This document shows, piece by piece, positions 16,334 through 24,638 of a DNA stretch of 50,332 nucleotides. The number at the start of each line of letters is the position of its first letter. Position 1 is the first letter of the stretch. Made by a program: the position numbers and the translations under genes. Source of the DNA: Coprenecus sp964640305 (GTDB lineage: Bacteria; Bacteroidota; Bacteroidia; Bacteroidales; UBA932); contig CAZXFF010000011.1 in NCBI GenBank assembly GCA_964640305.1, forward strand, positions 1 through 50,332, written 5' to 3'. The notes beneath the pieces are model-generated. The model did not search any database. It had not been told where the DNA came from and saw nothing but the letters and a program-made list of their open reading frames with translations.

Positions 16334-17767
16334 TTAGTTCCATCTTTCTACATCCAGCCTTATATACAGGAACAGAAGTATGGTGAATGTAAGGAATGAA
16401 GAGCCTCCGTAGCTGAAAAAGGGTAGGGGGATACCTATTACAGGCATTATTCCGATTGTCATTCCTATATTTATGAATACGTGCATGAAAAAGAATGAGG
16501 CTACGCAGTATCCGAATATCCGGGTAAACGGCTCTCTGTTCCGTTCTGCCGTAATTATTATACGGGCAATAAGGATAAAGAATACCAGGATAACGGACAC
16601 AGTACCGATGAATCCCCATTCTTCACCTACTGTACAGAATATGAAGTCGGTGCTCTGTTCCGGTACAAAGTTGAATTTTGTCTGGGTGCCGTTGAGGAAC
16701 CCCTTGCCGGTAAGTCCGCCGGATCCTATAGCTATCTTGGACTGGTTGACATTGTATCCTGCTCCTTTTAGGTCCTCGGTTATCCCCAACAGGTTTTCTA
16801 TCCTGTCCCTATGGTGCGGTTTCAGCACTTTCTCGAATATGAACTCGGTCGAGAAAATAAAGAGTACTGAAATAAGGAACCCGGCAATTATCTGGGGCGG
16901 GAATCCGGTCTTTTTCTTCAGCATCATGGCTATGAGGAACACGATGACTGGTGACAGTATTATAAGAAGTATATATTCCGGTTCCGGAAGATCCAGTCCT
17001 GAAAGCATTTCCGTTTTCAACAATGCTGGAATGAATGATGCTGCGGTGATGAAAGCCGCATAGCCGAGCAGACACATTATGCTGCGGTTGCATGTAATTG
17101 ACCGGATTATCCCGATGACTCCGATTGTTGTCAATATGGATGCAAAGGGGGAGAATTTCAATGTGATCAGAAAAAGCAGGATAATGAATCCGGCATAGGC
17201 CAGGATCTTGCCGGGCATTTGCTCCCGGTACATTACAAATGCAAGTCCGCAGTAGACCAGTATTGTGCCGACGTCCGGCTCAAGTGCTATGAGCAATATG
17301 GGAACCATCACGACTGCAGCGACTTTGAAGAAGTCGGACGGGTCTGTAAATCTGAACCCTATCCGGCTCATGACGAATGATACGCACAATGCTGTGGATA
17401 TTTTGGAAAATTCGGAAGGCTGTATGGCGAATGAACCGAAAAATACAATCCACGACTTTGAGCCGTTGACTTCGCGTCCGACAACCAGTACTGCTACGAG
17501 AAGCAGGCACATCAGCAGATAAAGTGGCCATGAAAGGCTCCGTATTATCTTGAAGTTCAGAAAAAACATTATGACAAGGGCTGTGATTGTCCCCGCCAGA
17601 ATCCAGATTGCCTGATTACCGCTTCTGTTGGCCAGTGAAAGGATACTTCCGGCTTCTTCACTGTATGTGGAAGCATATATGTTTATCCATCCGAACAGAG
17701 TGAGTGCAATGTAGCACACAATAAGAGTCCAGTCGAATCTTCTGTATATGTTTATGCCCGGTGTCAT
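16334..17767 (-). CDS. rodA: Peptidoglycan glycosyltransferase RodA
   Basis: RodA is the SEDS-family glycosyltransferase that polymerises lipid II together with PBP2 in the elongasome. The 477-residue protein has about ten or more spans and the SEDS motifs GSKSWI, IQPSEFSKI, LEPDVGT and FVPEQSTDFIF; the Asp in STDFIF probably corresponds to the catalytic residue described for RodA homologues. It ends with PLPFFSYGGSS, characteristic of SEDS proteins. It is about 100 residues longer than enterobacterial RodA because of an extra membrane segment near residues 215-300. It follows mrdA by 5 bases, as expected for a pair that works as one enzyme complex. Confidence 0.96.
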   Translation of the reverse strand: MTPGINIYRRFDWTLIVCYIALTLFGWINIYASTYSEEAGSILSLANRSGNQAIWILAGTITALVIMFFLNFKIIRSLSWPLYLLMCLLLVAVLVVGREVNGSKSWIVFFGSFAIQPSEFSKISTALCVSFVMSRIGFRFTDPSDFFKVAAVVMVPILLIALEPDVGTILVYCGLAFVMYREQMPGKILAYAGFIILLFLITLKFSPFASILTTIGVIGIIRSITCNRSIMCLLGYAAFITAASFIPALLKTEMLSGLDLPEPEYILLIILSPVIVFLIAMMLKKKTGFPPQIIAGFLISVLFIFSTEFIFEKVLKPHHRDRIENLLGITEDLKGAGYNVNQSKIAIGSGGLTGKGFLNGTQTKFNFVPEQSTDFIFCTVGEEWGFIGTVSVILVFFILIARIIITAERNREPFTRIFGYCVASFFFMHVFINIGMTIGIMPVIGIPLPFFSYGGSSFLTFTILLFLYIRLDVERWN

Positions 17768-17772
17768 TTTTA

Positions 17773-19653
17773 CTATTTGTCTTTTTTCGGTGGAACATAG
17801 TCGGGACTGGCAGGGACCTTATGCAGAAGGTTGGTATTGAGCATTTTGTCCTCCAGCCATCTGCGCTGTTCTGAGATACTGCCGTTCAGGTACCTTTCGA
17901 CCATCAGGGAGGCTACAGGTGCTGCCCATGTGGCTCCGAATCCGGCGTTCTCGATATATACGGCAATGGCTATCTTCGGATTCTCCCTGGGGGCAAAACA
18001 GACAAATACAGCATGTTCGTCCCCATGCGGGTTTTCGGCAGTTCCGGTCTTTCCGCATATTTCGAGACCTTCCACTGCGGCGACCCTGGCCGTAGCTCCG
18101 CTTCCTGGGGCTGAGTTGACGGCATCGTACATACCTTGTATTACAGTTTCGAAATGGGTGGTGTCCACCATCGTATAGTGTCTTTCCTTATAAACAGCAT
18201 TTATCGAGTCATTCCCGTGGTCCCGAATGATGTGGGGTTTGATGTAGTATCCTCTGTTTGCGATGGTTGCTGCCAGGTTGGCGATGTGTAGAGGAGTACA
18301 TCCCAGTTCTCCCTGACCTATTGAAAGGGATATGATGGTCAGGGCTTTCCATGCATTTTTCCCGTAGTGTCTGTCGTAATATGCAGAAGAGGGGACGAAT
18401 CCGGCGATTTCAGAGGGGAAGTCTGACCCCAGCTTCGTTCCGAAACCGAAACTTTTCACATATCTGTTCCACTGGTCGAATGCTTCGGATTCCGAACCGT
18501 ATTCGGGATTTTCCAGCAACGAACGGAGCAGGTAACAGTAGTATGCGTTGCATGATACCATTATGGATTCTGTGAAATTCACGGGGGATTTGTGGGCATG
18601 GCAACCGACAGTCAGGTTCCTTGCCCTGAATCCGTTGCTGCACGGGTATTTCGTGTCGGCGGTGACTACCTCTTCCTGCAGTCCGATCAATGCATTTACG
18701 AGTTTGAATACAGATCCGGGAGGCTGGGGAGACATTACGGCCCTGTTGAACATAGGCTTGAACGGATCGTTGGAGAGGTCGTTGTAATGTTTGTTTATTT
18801 CCCCCAGTACCGAAACGTCAATTCCCGGGGATGAAATCATGGACAGGATTTCACCGGTGGCAGGTTCTATTGCAATTACAGAACCTACTTTGTTCTGCAT
18901 AAGTCTTTCCCCGTACCTTTGAAGCTCTGCATCAATGGTGGAAACGACGTCTTTCCCCGGGACGGCAGGTTTGTCAAACCGCCCTTCTTCATAAGGGGAC
19001 TTTATCCTGTTGTTGACGTCCCTCAGGAATATGCTGTAGCCCTTTTCACCCTTGAGCATGTATTCACAGGATTCTTCCATCCCGGTCCTTCCGGTATAGT
19101 CTCCGGGACTGTAATCAGGGTGGCGGTCCAGGAATTCCTGGTCTACTTCCGTAACGTAGCCGAGCAGGTTCCCTCCTGCATTGAGGGAATACATCCGTGT
19201 GGTCCGTGGAGTACCGTAAAATTCCGGAAACTTATAGTGTGCTTCAATGAAACGGCTATACCGTTCTTCCGGCACCTGTTTGCGGAAGAGGACAGACCTG
19301 TGGCCTATGCGGCTCCTGTATTTGCGGTAATATGCAAACTTTTCCCTGACTTCCTCCCTTTCCATGTCCAGAATGCTGCAGAGTGCAGCAGTGTCGAATC
19401 CCTTTACGTATCTCGGGGTAACGAAGATATCGTAGGAATTCCTGTTGCCTACCAGCACTTCTCCGTTCCTGTCAAGAATCAGACCTCTTGCGGGATATCT
19501 CGTCTGATAGAACAACGCATTGTTGTCAGCACTCACCTTGAAGCTTTTGTCGATGAGCTGCAGCCTTGCAAGCTGGACAACCAGCAGCAGGAAGCATACG
19601 GCGAGTCCCGTAATCAGATGTATCTTTATCTGTCCTCCGTTGTCCATCGTCAT
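17773..19653 (-). CDS. mrdA: Penicillin-binding protein 2 (transpeptidase of the elongasome)
   Basis: PBP2 cross-links peptidoglycan during elongation as partner of RodA. The 626-residue protein has one N-terminal span (IHLITGLAVCFLLLVVQLARL), a dimerisation/pedestal domain (YPARGLILDRNGEVL) and a transpeptidase domain. The active-site motifs are SVFK with Ser314, SCN at 367-369 and KTGT at 535-538. The start at 19651-19653 overlaps the mreD stop by 4 bases (ATGA); the next Met two codons later would also work. It sits between mreD and rodA, the standard order. Confidence 0.96.
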   Translation of the reverse strand: MTMDNGGQIKIHLITGLAVCFLLLVVQLARLQLIDKSFKVSADNNALFYQTRYPARGLILDRNGEVLVGNRNSYDIFVTPRYVKGFDTAALCSILDMEREEVREKFAYYRKYRSRIGHRSVLFRKQVPEERYSRFIEAHYKFPEFYGTPRTTRMYSLNAGGNLLGYVTEVDQEFLDRHPDYSPGDYTGRTGMEESCEYMLKGEKGYSIFLRDVNNRIKSPYEEGRFDKPAVPGKDVVSTIDAELQRYGERLMQNKVGSVIAIEPATGEILSMISSPGIDVSVLGEINKHYNDLSNDPFKPMFNRAVMSPQPPGSVFKLVNALIGLQEEVVTADTKYPCSNGFRARNLTVGCHAHKSPVNFTESIMVSCNAYYCYLLRSLLENPEYGSESEAFDQWNRYVKSFGFGTKLGSDFPSEIAGFVPSSAYYDRHYGKNAWKALTIISLSIGQGELGCTPLHIANLAATIANRGYYIKPHIIRDHGNDSINAVYKERHYTMVDTTHFETVIQGMYDAVNSAPGSGATARVAAVEGLEICGKTGTAENPHGDEHAVFVCFAPRENPKIAIAVYIENAGFGATWAAPVASLMVERYLNGSISEQRRWLEDKMLNTNLLHKVPASPDYVPPKKDK

Positions 19654-20162
19654 CTTCTCCTGTCACTGCATATGATAAAGAGAAACAGTATTATTCCCAA
19701 GTTTACGGTGACGGAAATACCGAGACGCAGCAGATTGTGCCAGAATGGAGCAAAGCCGGAGCAGTCTGCAAGTATAAAGCCCAGATTGTAAATCAGGACC
19801 AGAGGCAGGACATATGATACGAAGCGCCTTATTCCCAGGCTTCCCAAAGAAGGGTAGTTATGCTTCTCCAGTATATCAGGACTTATCGTGAGGGATATTA
19901 TGCCTTTTCTCGCCAGCGCAGCCATTACCAATGCTGCTGATGTCATGCCAAGAATCGTATTCCCCAGAAAGTCCACGCAGAGACCGAGCAGGAAAGCTGT
20001 TACCATGGCAGTGACTGTGGAAGTCCTGTATGGAAGCATGACCAATACAAACAGGAACAGTGCTATGTCCACGTATATGCTGAGGTTTATGAAGTTGTCG
20101 ATGGCTGCCTGAGCTATCAGCAGCAGTATGCAGATGACTATACGGCTCCAGTTATTCTTCAT
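19650..20162 (-). CDS. mreD: Rod shape-determining protein MreD
   Basis: MreD is a small inner-membrane member of the elongasome. This 170-residue protein has about five to six hydrophobic spans (ICILLLIAQAAIDNFINLSIYVDIALFLFVLVMLPY and onward), the typical MreD size. It overlaps mreC by 11 bases and mrdA by 4, so translation of mreC, mreD and mrdA is probably coupled. Sequence conservation in this family is low, so the call rests on topology and position. Confidence 0.9.
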   Translation of the reverse strand: MKNNWSRIVICILLLIAQAAIDNFINLSIYVDIALFLFVLVMLPYRTSTVTAMVTAFLLGLCVDFLGNTILGMTSAALVMAALARKGIISLTISPDILEKHNYPSLGSLGIRRFVSYVLPLVLIYNLGFILADCSGFAPFWHNLLRLGISVTVNLGIILFLFIICSDRRR

Positions 20163-20649
20163 CTTCTGTCTCCATTAACCGGTTTAATTCTTCAATGTCA
20201 TTCCGTACTGCAACGTATACGTAAGACAGACTGGTGTATTTCTCGAAGGTACTGATGGTGAGGCTGTAATTTACACCGTCCCTGAGTTCCTTTCCGGATA
20301 CTGTGCCTATGGGTATACCGGCTGGGTAGATCAGGGAGTATCCGCTTGAAATCACGGTATCCCCTGTACTGAAAGTGGTATGGACAGGAATATCGTGCAA
20401 GGTCAGTTCGTTCATCCTGGTCCCGTCCCATTGCAGTACTCCGAATGTGTTATCCCTTTTCAGGGTTGCGCTTGCCATATTGTCCGTATCCATCAGCGAG
20501 GATATTTTAGAGTAATGCTCCCCGGCCTTCAGGATATACCCTATTATGCCTTTGTCCGTGACTACGCCCATCCCTTCTTCAATCCCGTCTGCAGTACCTT
20601 TGTTTATTATAATGCTGTTGTGTCTGCTGTCCGAACTGTTTGCAATCAC
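20152..20649 (-). CDS. mreC: MreC, C-terminal part (split by a frame change)
   Basis: This 165-residue reading frame encodes the periplasmic beta-domain of MreC (IANSSDSRHNSIIINKGTADGIEEGMGVVTDKGIIGYI...), the scaffold that activates PBP2 in the elongasome. It starts at a GTG that overlaps the TGA of the N-terminal part (GTGA) and has no signal or membrane span of its own. With the N-terminal part the total length is about 276 residues, normal for MreC, so this is half of one gene. A single-base error, a real mutation or a -1 frameshift could explain the split. Confidence 0.85.
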   Translation of the reverse strand: MIANSSDSRHNSIIINKGTADGIEEGMGVVTDKGIIGYILKAGEHYSKISSLMDTDNMASATLKRDNTFGVLQWDGTRMNELTLHDIPVHTTFSTGDTVISSGYSLIYPAGIPIGTVSGKELRDGVNYSLTISTFEKYTSLSYVYVAVRNDIEELNRLMETEDEE

Positions 20650-20981
20650 TTTGCCGGAATAAAACTGAATGTCCCGTTCCCTTCATGTGAGAAAGTGCTG
20701 TCCGGTACCGTCTCCAGCATTGCTGCAAGTCTGCCGTTTTCTGCCCTGAGGAGGGCATTCTCTTGTGCCAGAACTGCATTTGCCTTCCTGAGCCCGAAGA
20801 AGCCTGTGACAGCATCTGACGAACTTACAAAAGCGGATGTGATGAAATCCAGCCCTGCCATTATCTTTGACCGTTGCACGATGCTGTGTCCGGAGATGAG
20901 CATAAGAGCAGCAGCTTCAAGCAATGCAAAGACGAAAATATTCGCAACGATGCTTATGAAAATGTTCCTGCCTCCTCTCAT
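20646..20981 (-). CDS. mreC: MreC, N-terminal part (split by a frame change)
   Basis: This 111-residue part has a membrane span (residues about 8-30) and a coiled coil (about 66-91, KANAVLAQENALLRAENGRLAAMLE), the standard start of MreC. It ends ...FSFIPAK then TGA, just where the protein should continue into VIANSS, which is encoded in the -1 frame. The stop and the downstream GTG overlap. The -1 frame is also open for about 13 codons upstream, where it gives a plausible RERDIQFYSGKVIANSS, so the frame change could lie anywhere in about 40 bases. It begins 10 bases after mreB. Confidence 0.85.
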   Translation of the reverse strand: MRGGRNIFISIVANIFVFALLEAAALMLISGHSIVQRSKIMAGLDFITSAFVSSSDAVTGFFGLRKANAVLAQENALLRAENGRLAAMLETVPDSTFSHEGNGTFSFIPAK

Positions 20982-20991
20982 GACAGACGTG

Positions 20992-22011
20992 TTACCTCAT
21001 CAGGAATGGATATTTGGAAGGATTCCTGAGGGCTATGCTGGTACCTCTTGCCACTGCGCGCAACGGGTCTTCGGCAACATGGAACGGAATATTGATCTTT
21101 TCGAACAGCCTCTTGTCAAGTCCTCTTACCAAAGCACCTCCGCCTGTCAGGAAAATACCTTTCTGTACTATGTCCTGATACAGTTCCGGGGGGGTCTGCT
21201 CAAGTACCTGCAGGATTGCCGCTTCTATTTTTGCAAGCGATTTGTCCAGACAGTGTGCGACTTCCTGACTGGTTACAGCAATCTCGACAGGGTGGGCGGT
21301 CATCAGGTTCGGACCCCTTACGATGAACGGCTCTGGTGCGTCATCAAGGTCGGCAAGGGCTGACCCTATCTTTATCTTGATTTCTTCAGATGTGAGTTCT
21401 CCTACTTTGATGTTGTGCTGCTGGCGCATGTACTGCTGTATCTCGGATGTAAATACGTCCCCTGCCACTCTGATGGACTGGTTTGTCACTATACCGCCCA
21501 AAGAGATGACAGCGATCTCGGTCGTGCCGCCTCCGATGTCGACAACCATGTTCCCTGTCGGGGCTTCCACATCCAGACCGATACCCATAGCAGCTGCCAT
21601 GGGTTCGTAGATCATATAAATGTCCCTGCCGCCTGCATGTTCGGAAGAGTCGCGGACAGCACGTATTTCCACTTCGGTACTGCCCTTAGGTATGCAGACT
21701 ACCATTTTTATGTTGGGAGTAAAGAATGACCGTTTATAGTTAATCATCTTCACGAAGCCGCGTATCATCTGTTCTGCAGCGTTGAAGTCGGCAATCACCC
21801 CGTCCCTCAGCGGTCTTATGGTTCTGATGTTCGGGTGTGTCTTTCCGTGCATCAGCCTGGCTTTCTGACCGAAAGCGATAGGCTTGTTGGTTACGGAGTC
21901 GAATGCTACTATGGACGGTTCGTCCACTACGATTTTGCCATCCATCAGAATGACCGTATTGGCTGTTCCGAGGTCGATGGCCAGTTCCTGTGTGAAAAAT
22001 GAGAATGCCAT
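20992..22011 (-). CDS. mreB: Actin-like rod shape-determining protein MreB
   Basis: MreB is the actin homologue that positions the elongasome beneath the inner membrane. The 339-residue protein shows the phosphate-1 loop AIDLGTANTVI, the phosphate-2 motif MVVDIGGGTTEIAVIS and the GGGALVRGLDKRL adenosine-binding motif. The N-terminal MAFSFFTQE could act as a membrane-touching stretch, as seen in other MreBs. It lies 26 bases behind purH and 10 bases before mreC. Confidence 0.98.
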   Translation of the reverse strand: MAFSFFTQELAIDLGTANTVILMDGKIVVDEPSIVAFDSVTNKPIAFGQKARLMHGKTHPNIRTIRPLRDGVIADFNAAEQMIRGFVKMINYKRSFFTPNIKMVVCIPKGSTEVEIRAVRDSSEHAGGRDIYMIYEPMAAAMGIGLDVEAPTGNMVVDIGGGTTEIAVISLGGIVTNQSIRVAGDVFTSEIQQYMRQQHNIKVGELTSEEIKIKIGSALADLDDAPEPFIVRGPNLMTAHPVEIAVTSQEVAHCLDKSLAKIEAAILQVLEQTPPELYQDIVQKGIFLTGGGALVRGLDKRLFEKINIPFHVAEDPLRAVARGTSIALRNPSKYPFLMR

Positions 22012-22037
22012 TTATGTGATGTGGGTTATTCCGTTTG

Positions 22038-23564
22038 TTAATGTTTGAAATGTCTGTGCCCGGTGATTACCATAGCCATACCATGTGCGTTGCAATAGTC
22101 CACGCTTTCCTGGTCCCTGATGGATCCGCCCGGATGTATGACGGCTTCGATTCCTGCGTTTCCTGCTATTTCCACGCAGTCAGGGAAAGGGAAGAATGCA
22201 TCGGAAGCCATTACTGCACCTTCAAGAGGCATGTTGAAACTTCTGGCCTTTTCAATGGCCTGTTTCAGGGCATCGACTCTGGAGGTCTGTCCGATACCGC
22301 TCGCGAGAAGCATATTGTCTTTCGCGAGGACAATGGCATTGGACTTGGAATGTTTTACGATTATGTTTGCAAAAAGCAGATCCTTCTGCTGGGCCTCAGT
22401 CGGGGTCTTTTCTGTGACCGCCTTGAGATCGGCTGGACTTTCACGGTATGCATCCCTTTCCTGGACCAGATACCCTCCCATCATGGATCTCAGCTTGATG
22501 CATGATGGAGTTGCACCTGCTTTCCGTAGTATGATGCGGTTCTTCTTGCTTTTCAGGATTTCGAGAGCTTCGGGATCATAGTCCGGGGCAATCACGACTT
22601 CGAAGAAAATGCGGTTCATTTCTTCAGCGGTTTCCTTGTCTACCGTCCTGTTGGTGGCGATAATGCCTCCGAATGCTGATACAGGGTCCGCTGCCAGTGC
22701 GGATGTCCAGGCTTCTTTAAGGGTGTTCCCTATTGCGCAGCCGCAGGCGTTGTTATGCTTTATTATTGCGACTGCTGTTCCGTCCAGGTCTGTAACCAGT
22801 TCTACAGCTGCCTCAATGTCAAGGAGATTGTTGTATGAAATCTCTTTTCCGTGCAACTGCTCGGGCAATGTGTCCCGGGATCCGAAATAGGAAGCTTTCT
22901 GGTGGGGGTTCTCGCCATAGCGCAGATGTGTGGGAACCGTTTCACTTACGGCTATTGCAGGCAGATTTTCTTTCCGGTTGAAATAATTGAAAATATGTGT
23001 GTCGTAATTTGAACTTTTCAGGAAGGCGGCAGCGGCAAATCTGCGTCTGTCACTCAGGTCTGATTCGCCGTGTTTGTTCTCCAGAAGGGCAATCAGCTCT
23101 CCGTAGTATTCTTTGCCGGGGATTATAATTACATCGGAGATGTTCTTTGCTGCGGCCCTGATAAGGGTTATGCCTCCGATATCTATTTTCTCGATTATTT
23201 CGGATTCACTGGCTCCTTTAGCGACATATTCTTCGAAAGGATACAGGTCTACAATCACAAGGTCGATACCGGGAATTCCGTATTTTTCCCTCTCAGTCAG
23301 GTCTCCTTCCTCCTCTCTGCGGAACAGGATCCCTCCCATTATCTTCGGGTGCAGTGTCTTTACCCGTCCTCCGAATATTGACGGATAACCGGTTACCGAT
23401 TCAACTGGAGTAACAGAAATGTTATGGGATTCCAGATATGTTTGGGTACCACCGGTCGAGAGTATTTCTACACCTAAGTTAACTAACTGATTTGCAATCT
23501 CTAAGATGTTTGTCTTGTCGTAGACTGAAATCAATGCTTTTCTGATTTTTCTTGCCTTGTCCAT
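22038..23564 (-). CDS. purH: Bifunctional AICAR transformylase / IMP cyclohydrolase
   Basis: PurH carries out the last two steps of IMP synthesis: formylation of AICAR with 10-formyl-tetrahydrofolate, then ring closure. The 508-residue protein has an N-terminal MGS-like cyclohydrolase domain (KALISVYDKTNILEIANQL, GGRVKTLHPKIMGGIL) and a C-terminal transformylase domain with the catalytic KHNNACG motif. It heads the operon leading into mreBCD, an order I recall from other Bacteroidota. It diverges from ispD across an 86-base gap that contains -7 boxes for both directions. Confidence 0.97.
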   Translation of the reverse strand: MDKARKIRKALISVYDKTNILEIANQLVNLGVEILSTGGTQTYLESHNISVTPVESVTGYPSIFGGRVKTLHPKIMGGILFRREEEGDLTEREKYGIPGIDLVIVDLYPFEEYVAKGASESEIIEKIDIGGITLIRAAAKNISDVIIIPGKEYYGELIALLENKHGESDLSDRRRFAAAAFLKSSNYDTHIFNYFNRKENLPAIAVSETVPTHLRYGENPHQKASYFGSRDTLPEQLHGKEISYNNLLDIEAAVELVTDLDGTAVAIIKHNNACGCAIGNTLKEAWTSALAADPVSAFGGIIATNRTVDKETAEEMNRIFFEVVIAPDYDPEALEILKSKKNRIILRKAGATPSCIKLRSMMGGYLVQERDAYRESPADLKAVTEKTPTEAQQKDLLFANIIVKHSKSNAIVLAKDNMLLASGIGQTSRVDALKQAIEKARSFNMPLEGAVMASDAFFPFPDCVEIAGNAGIEAVIHPGGSIRDQESVDYCNAHGMAMVITGHRHFKH

Positions 23565-23603
23565 GAGAGGTTATAACTAAATTGTTACTTTTAACTGTGC
23601 TCG

Positions 23604-23611
23604 CAAAATTA
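23604..23611 (-). promoter_or_regulatory. -7 box for the purH-mre operon
   Basis: TAATTTTG on the minus strand matches TAnnTTTG and lies 39 bases before the purH ATG. The -33 position is a weak TTTC. It is interleaved with the ispD promoter, so the two may compete. Confidence 0.5.
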
Positions 23612-23623
23612 GTAATAATTAAT

Positions 23624-23631
23624 TACATTTG
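23624..23631 (+). promoter_or_regulatory. -7 box for ispD
   Basis: TACATTTG matches TAnnTTTG and lies 19 bases before the ispD ATG. It supports the start at 23651 over an earlier in-frame start at 23582, which would lie upstream of this promoter. Confidence 0.5.
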
Positions 23632-23650
23632 TGAAAATATTTGGACAATT

Positions 23651-24355
23651 ATGCAAGAAAAACCTAAATATGTGATAATACCTGCCGGGGGTAACGGCAG
23701 CAGGATGGGTGGAAACATCCCGAAGCAGATGCAGGAACTGGACGGCATTCCGGTGCTTGCCAGGACGGTCTCGCTGTTTCTTGGCCTGCCGTTCAAGGTA
23801 AATGTGATAATATCCATAAACCGGACAATACGGGATATCTGGATAGATTATTGCAGAAAGAGTGATTTTCTGCTCAAGTATGTCCTTGTCACCGGCGGGA
23901 TGACAAGGTTCCATTCAGTTCAGAAAACCATGAAATTCATTCCGGACGGGGCGCTTGTGGCAGTACATGATGCTGTACGCCCGCTGATGCCTCCGGATAA
24001 GATTGTGGATCTGTTTATGGCGGCAGAAGAATATCCGGCGGTGGTTCCTGTGGTTCGTGTCTCCGATTCCATGAGATTGCTGGAGGAAACAGGGAGCAGG
24101 GTGGTAGACAGGGATTGCTTCCGTCTGGTACAGACACCTCAGGTATTCCATTCGGAAGTATTGAAGAAGGCTTATGGAGCTGCTTTTGACCCTGTCTTTA
24201 CAGACGATGCATCTGTGGTGGAAAAAAGCGGCGTACCACTGCATTTCTGCGAAGGCAGCCGCTTTAACCTGAAATTGACAACTCCTGAGGATATGCTGAT
24301 GGCTTCTGCTATCCTGAAAAGCAGGGGAATGTCAGATGATGGGAATGATTCTTGA
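23651..24355 (+). CDS. ispD: 2-C-methyl-D-erythritol 4-phosphate cytidylyltransferase
   Basis: IspD joins CTP to methylerythritol phosphate in the non-mevalonate isoprenoid pathway, which supplies undecaprenyl carrier for wall synthesis. The 234-residue protein has the CTP-binding loop PAGGNGSRMGGNIPKQM and conserved HDAVRPL, DRDCFRLVQTPQ and FTDDASVVE segments. The start ATG at 23651 follows the -7 box and gives the normal length; an earlier in-frame start would add a non-conserved stretch. Its last 24 bases overlap the 3' end of the convergent STAS gene. Confidence 0.95.
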   Translation: MQEKPKYVIIPAGGNGSRMGGNIPKQMQELDGIPVLARTVSLFLGLPFKVNVIISINRTIRDIWIDYCRKSDFLLKYVLVTGGMTRFHSVQKTMKFIPDGALVAVHDAVRPLMPPDKIVDLFMAAEEYPAVVPVVRVSDSMRLLEETGSRVVDRDCFRLVQTPQVFHSEVLKKAYGAAFDPVFTDDASVVEKSGVPLHFCEGSRFNLKLTTPEDMLMASAILKSRGMSDDGNDS

Positions 24356-24637
24356 AAATCCCGTCATATCGAACACTTCCCGGATCTGAGGGGAAAGATG
24401 GGATATGGTGAGTTTGCCGCCTCTGGCGTTCACGCTTTTGAGCAAAGTGAGTATCAACCGTAGTCCGGAGCTGCTTATATATACGAAGTCAGTGCAGTCA
24501 ATTTCTATGTCAGGGTTTGCTCCTACCATAAGAGGGGCCATCTTCTTTTCAAACTCTTCCGAGTTTGTAGTGTCAAGTCTTCCTTCGAGCTTTACCAGCG
24601 TTTTCCCGTTTTCGGGAGAAAAAATCTTAAGATCCAT
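24332..24637 (-). CDS. STAS-domain anti-anti-sigma-type protein
   Basis: This 101-residue single STAS domain resembles SpoIIAA/RsbV. Such proteins are switched by phosphorylation of a serine; here the loop is FVYISSSGLR with the candidate Ser56 or Ser57. It lies 1 base behind the gene for the SpoIIE phosphatase/RsbW-type kinase fusion, so it is probably that protein's substrate. In Bacillus the free form releases a sigma factor, but no such sigma factor gene is in this window. Its 3' end overlaps ispD, tail to tail. Confidence 0.9.
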   Translation of the reverse strand: MDLKIFSPENGKTLVKLEGRLDTTNSEEFEKKMAPLMVGANPDIEIDCTDFVYISSSGLRLILTLLKSVNARGGKLTISHLSPQIREVFDMTGFSRIIPII

Positions 24638-24638
24638 T

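Noticed and set aside
18919..19791. 290-codon plus-strand frame across mrdA and mreD
   Set aside because: It is antisense to conserved genes with complete motifs and shows no domain.
20380..21363. 327-codon plus-strand frame across mreC and mreB
   Set aside because: It is antisense to mreB, whose actin motifs are intact, and crosses the mreC break. It is a shadow of the real genes.
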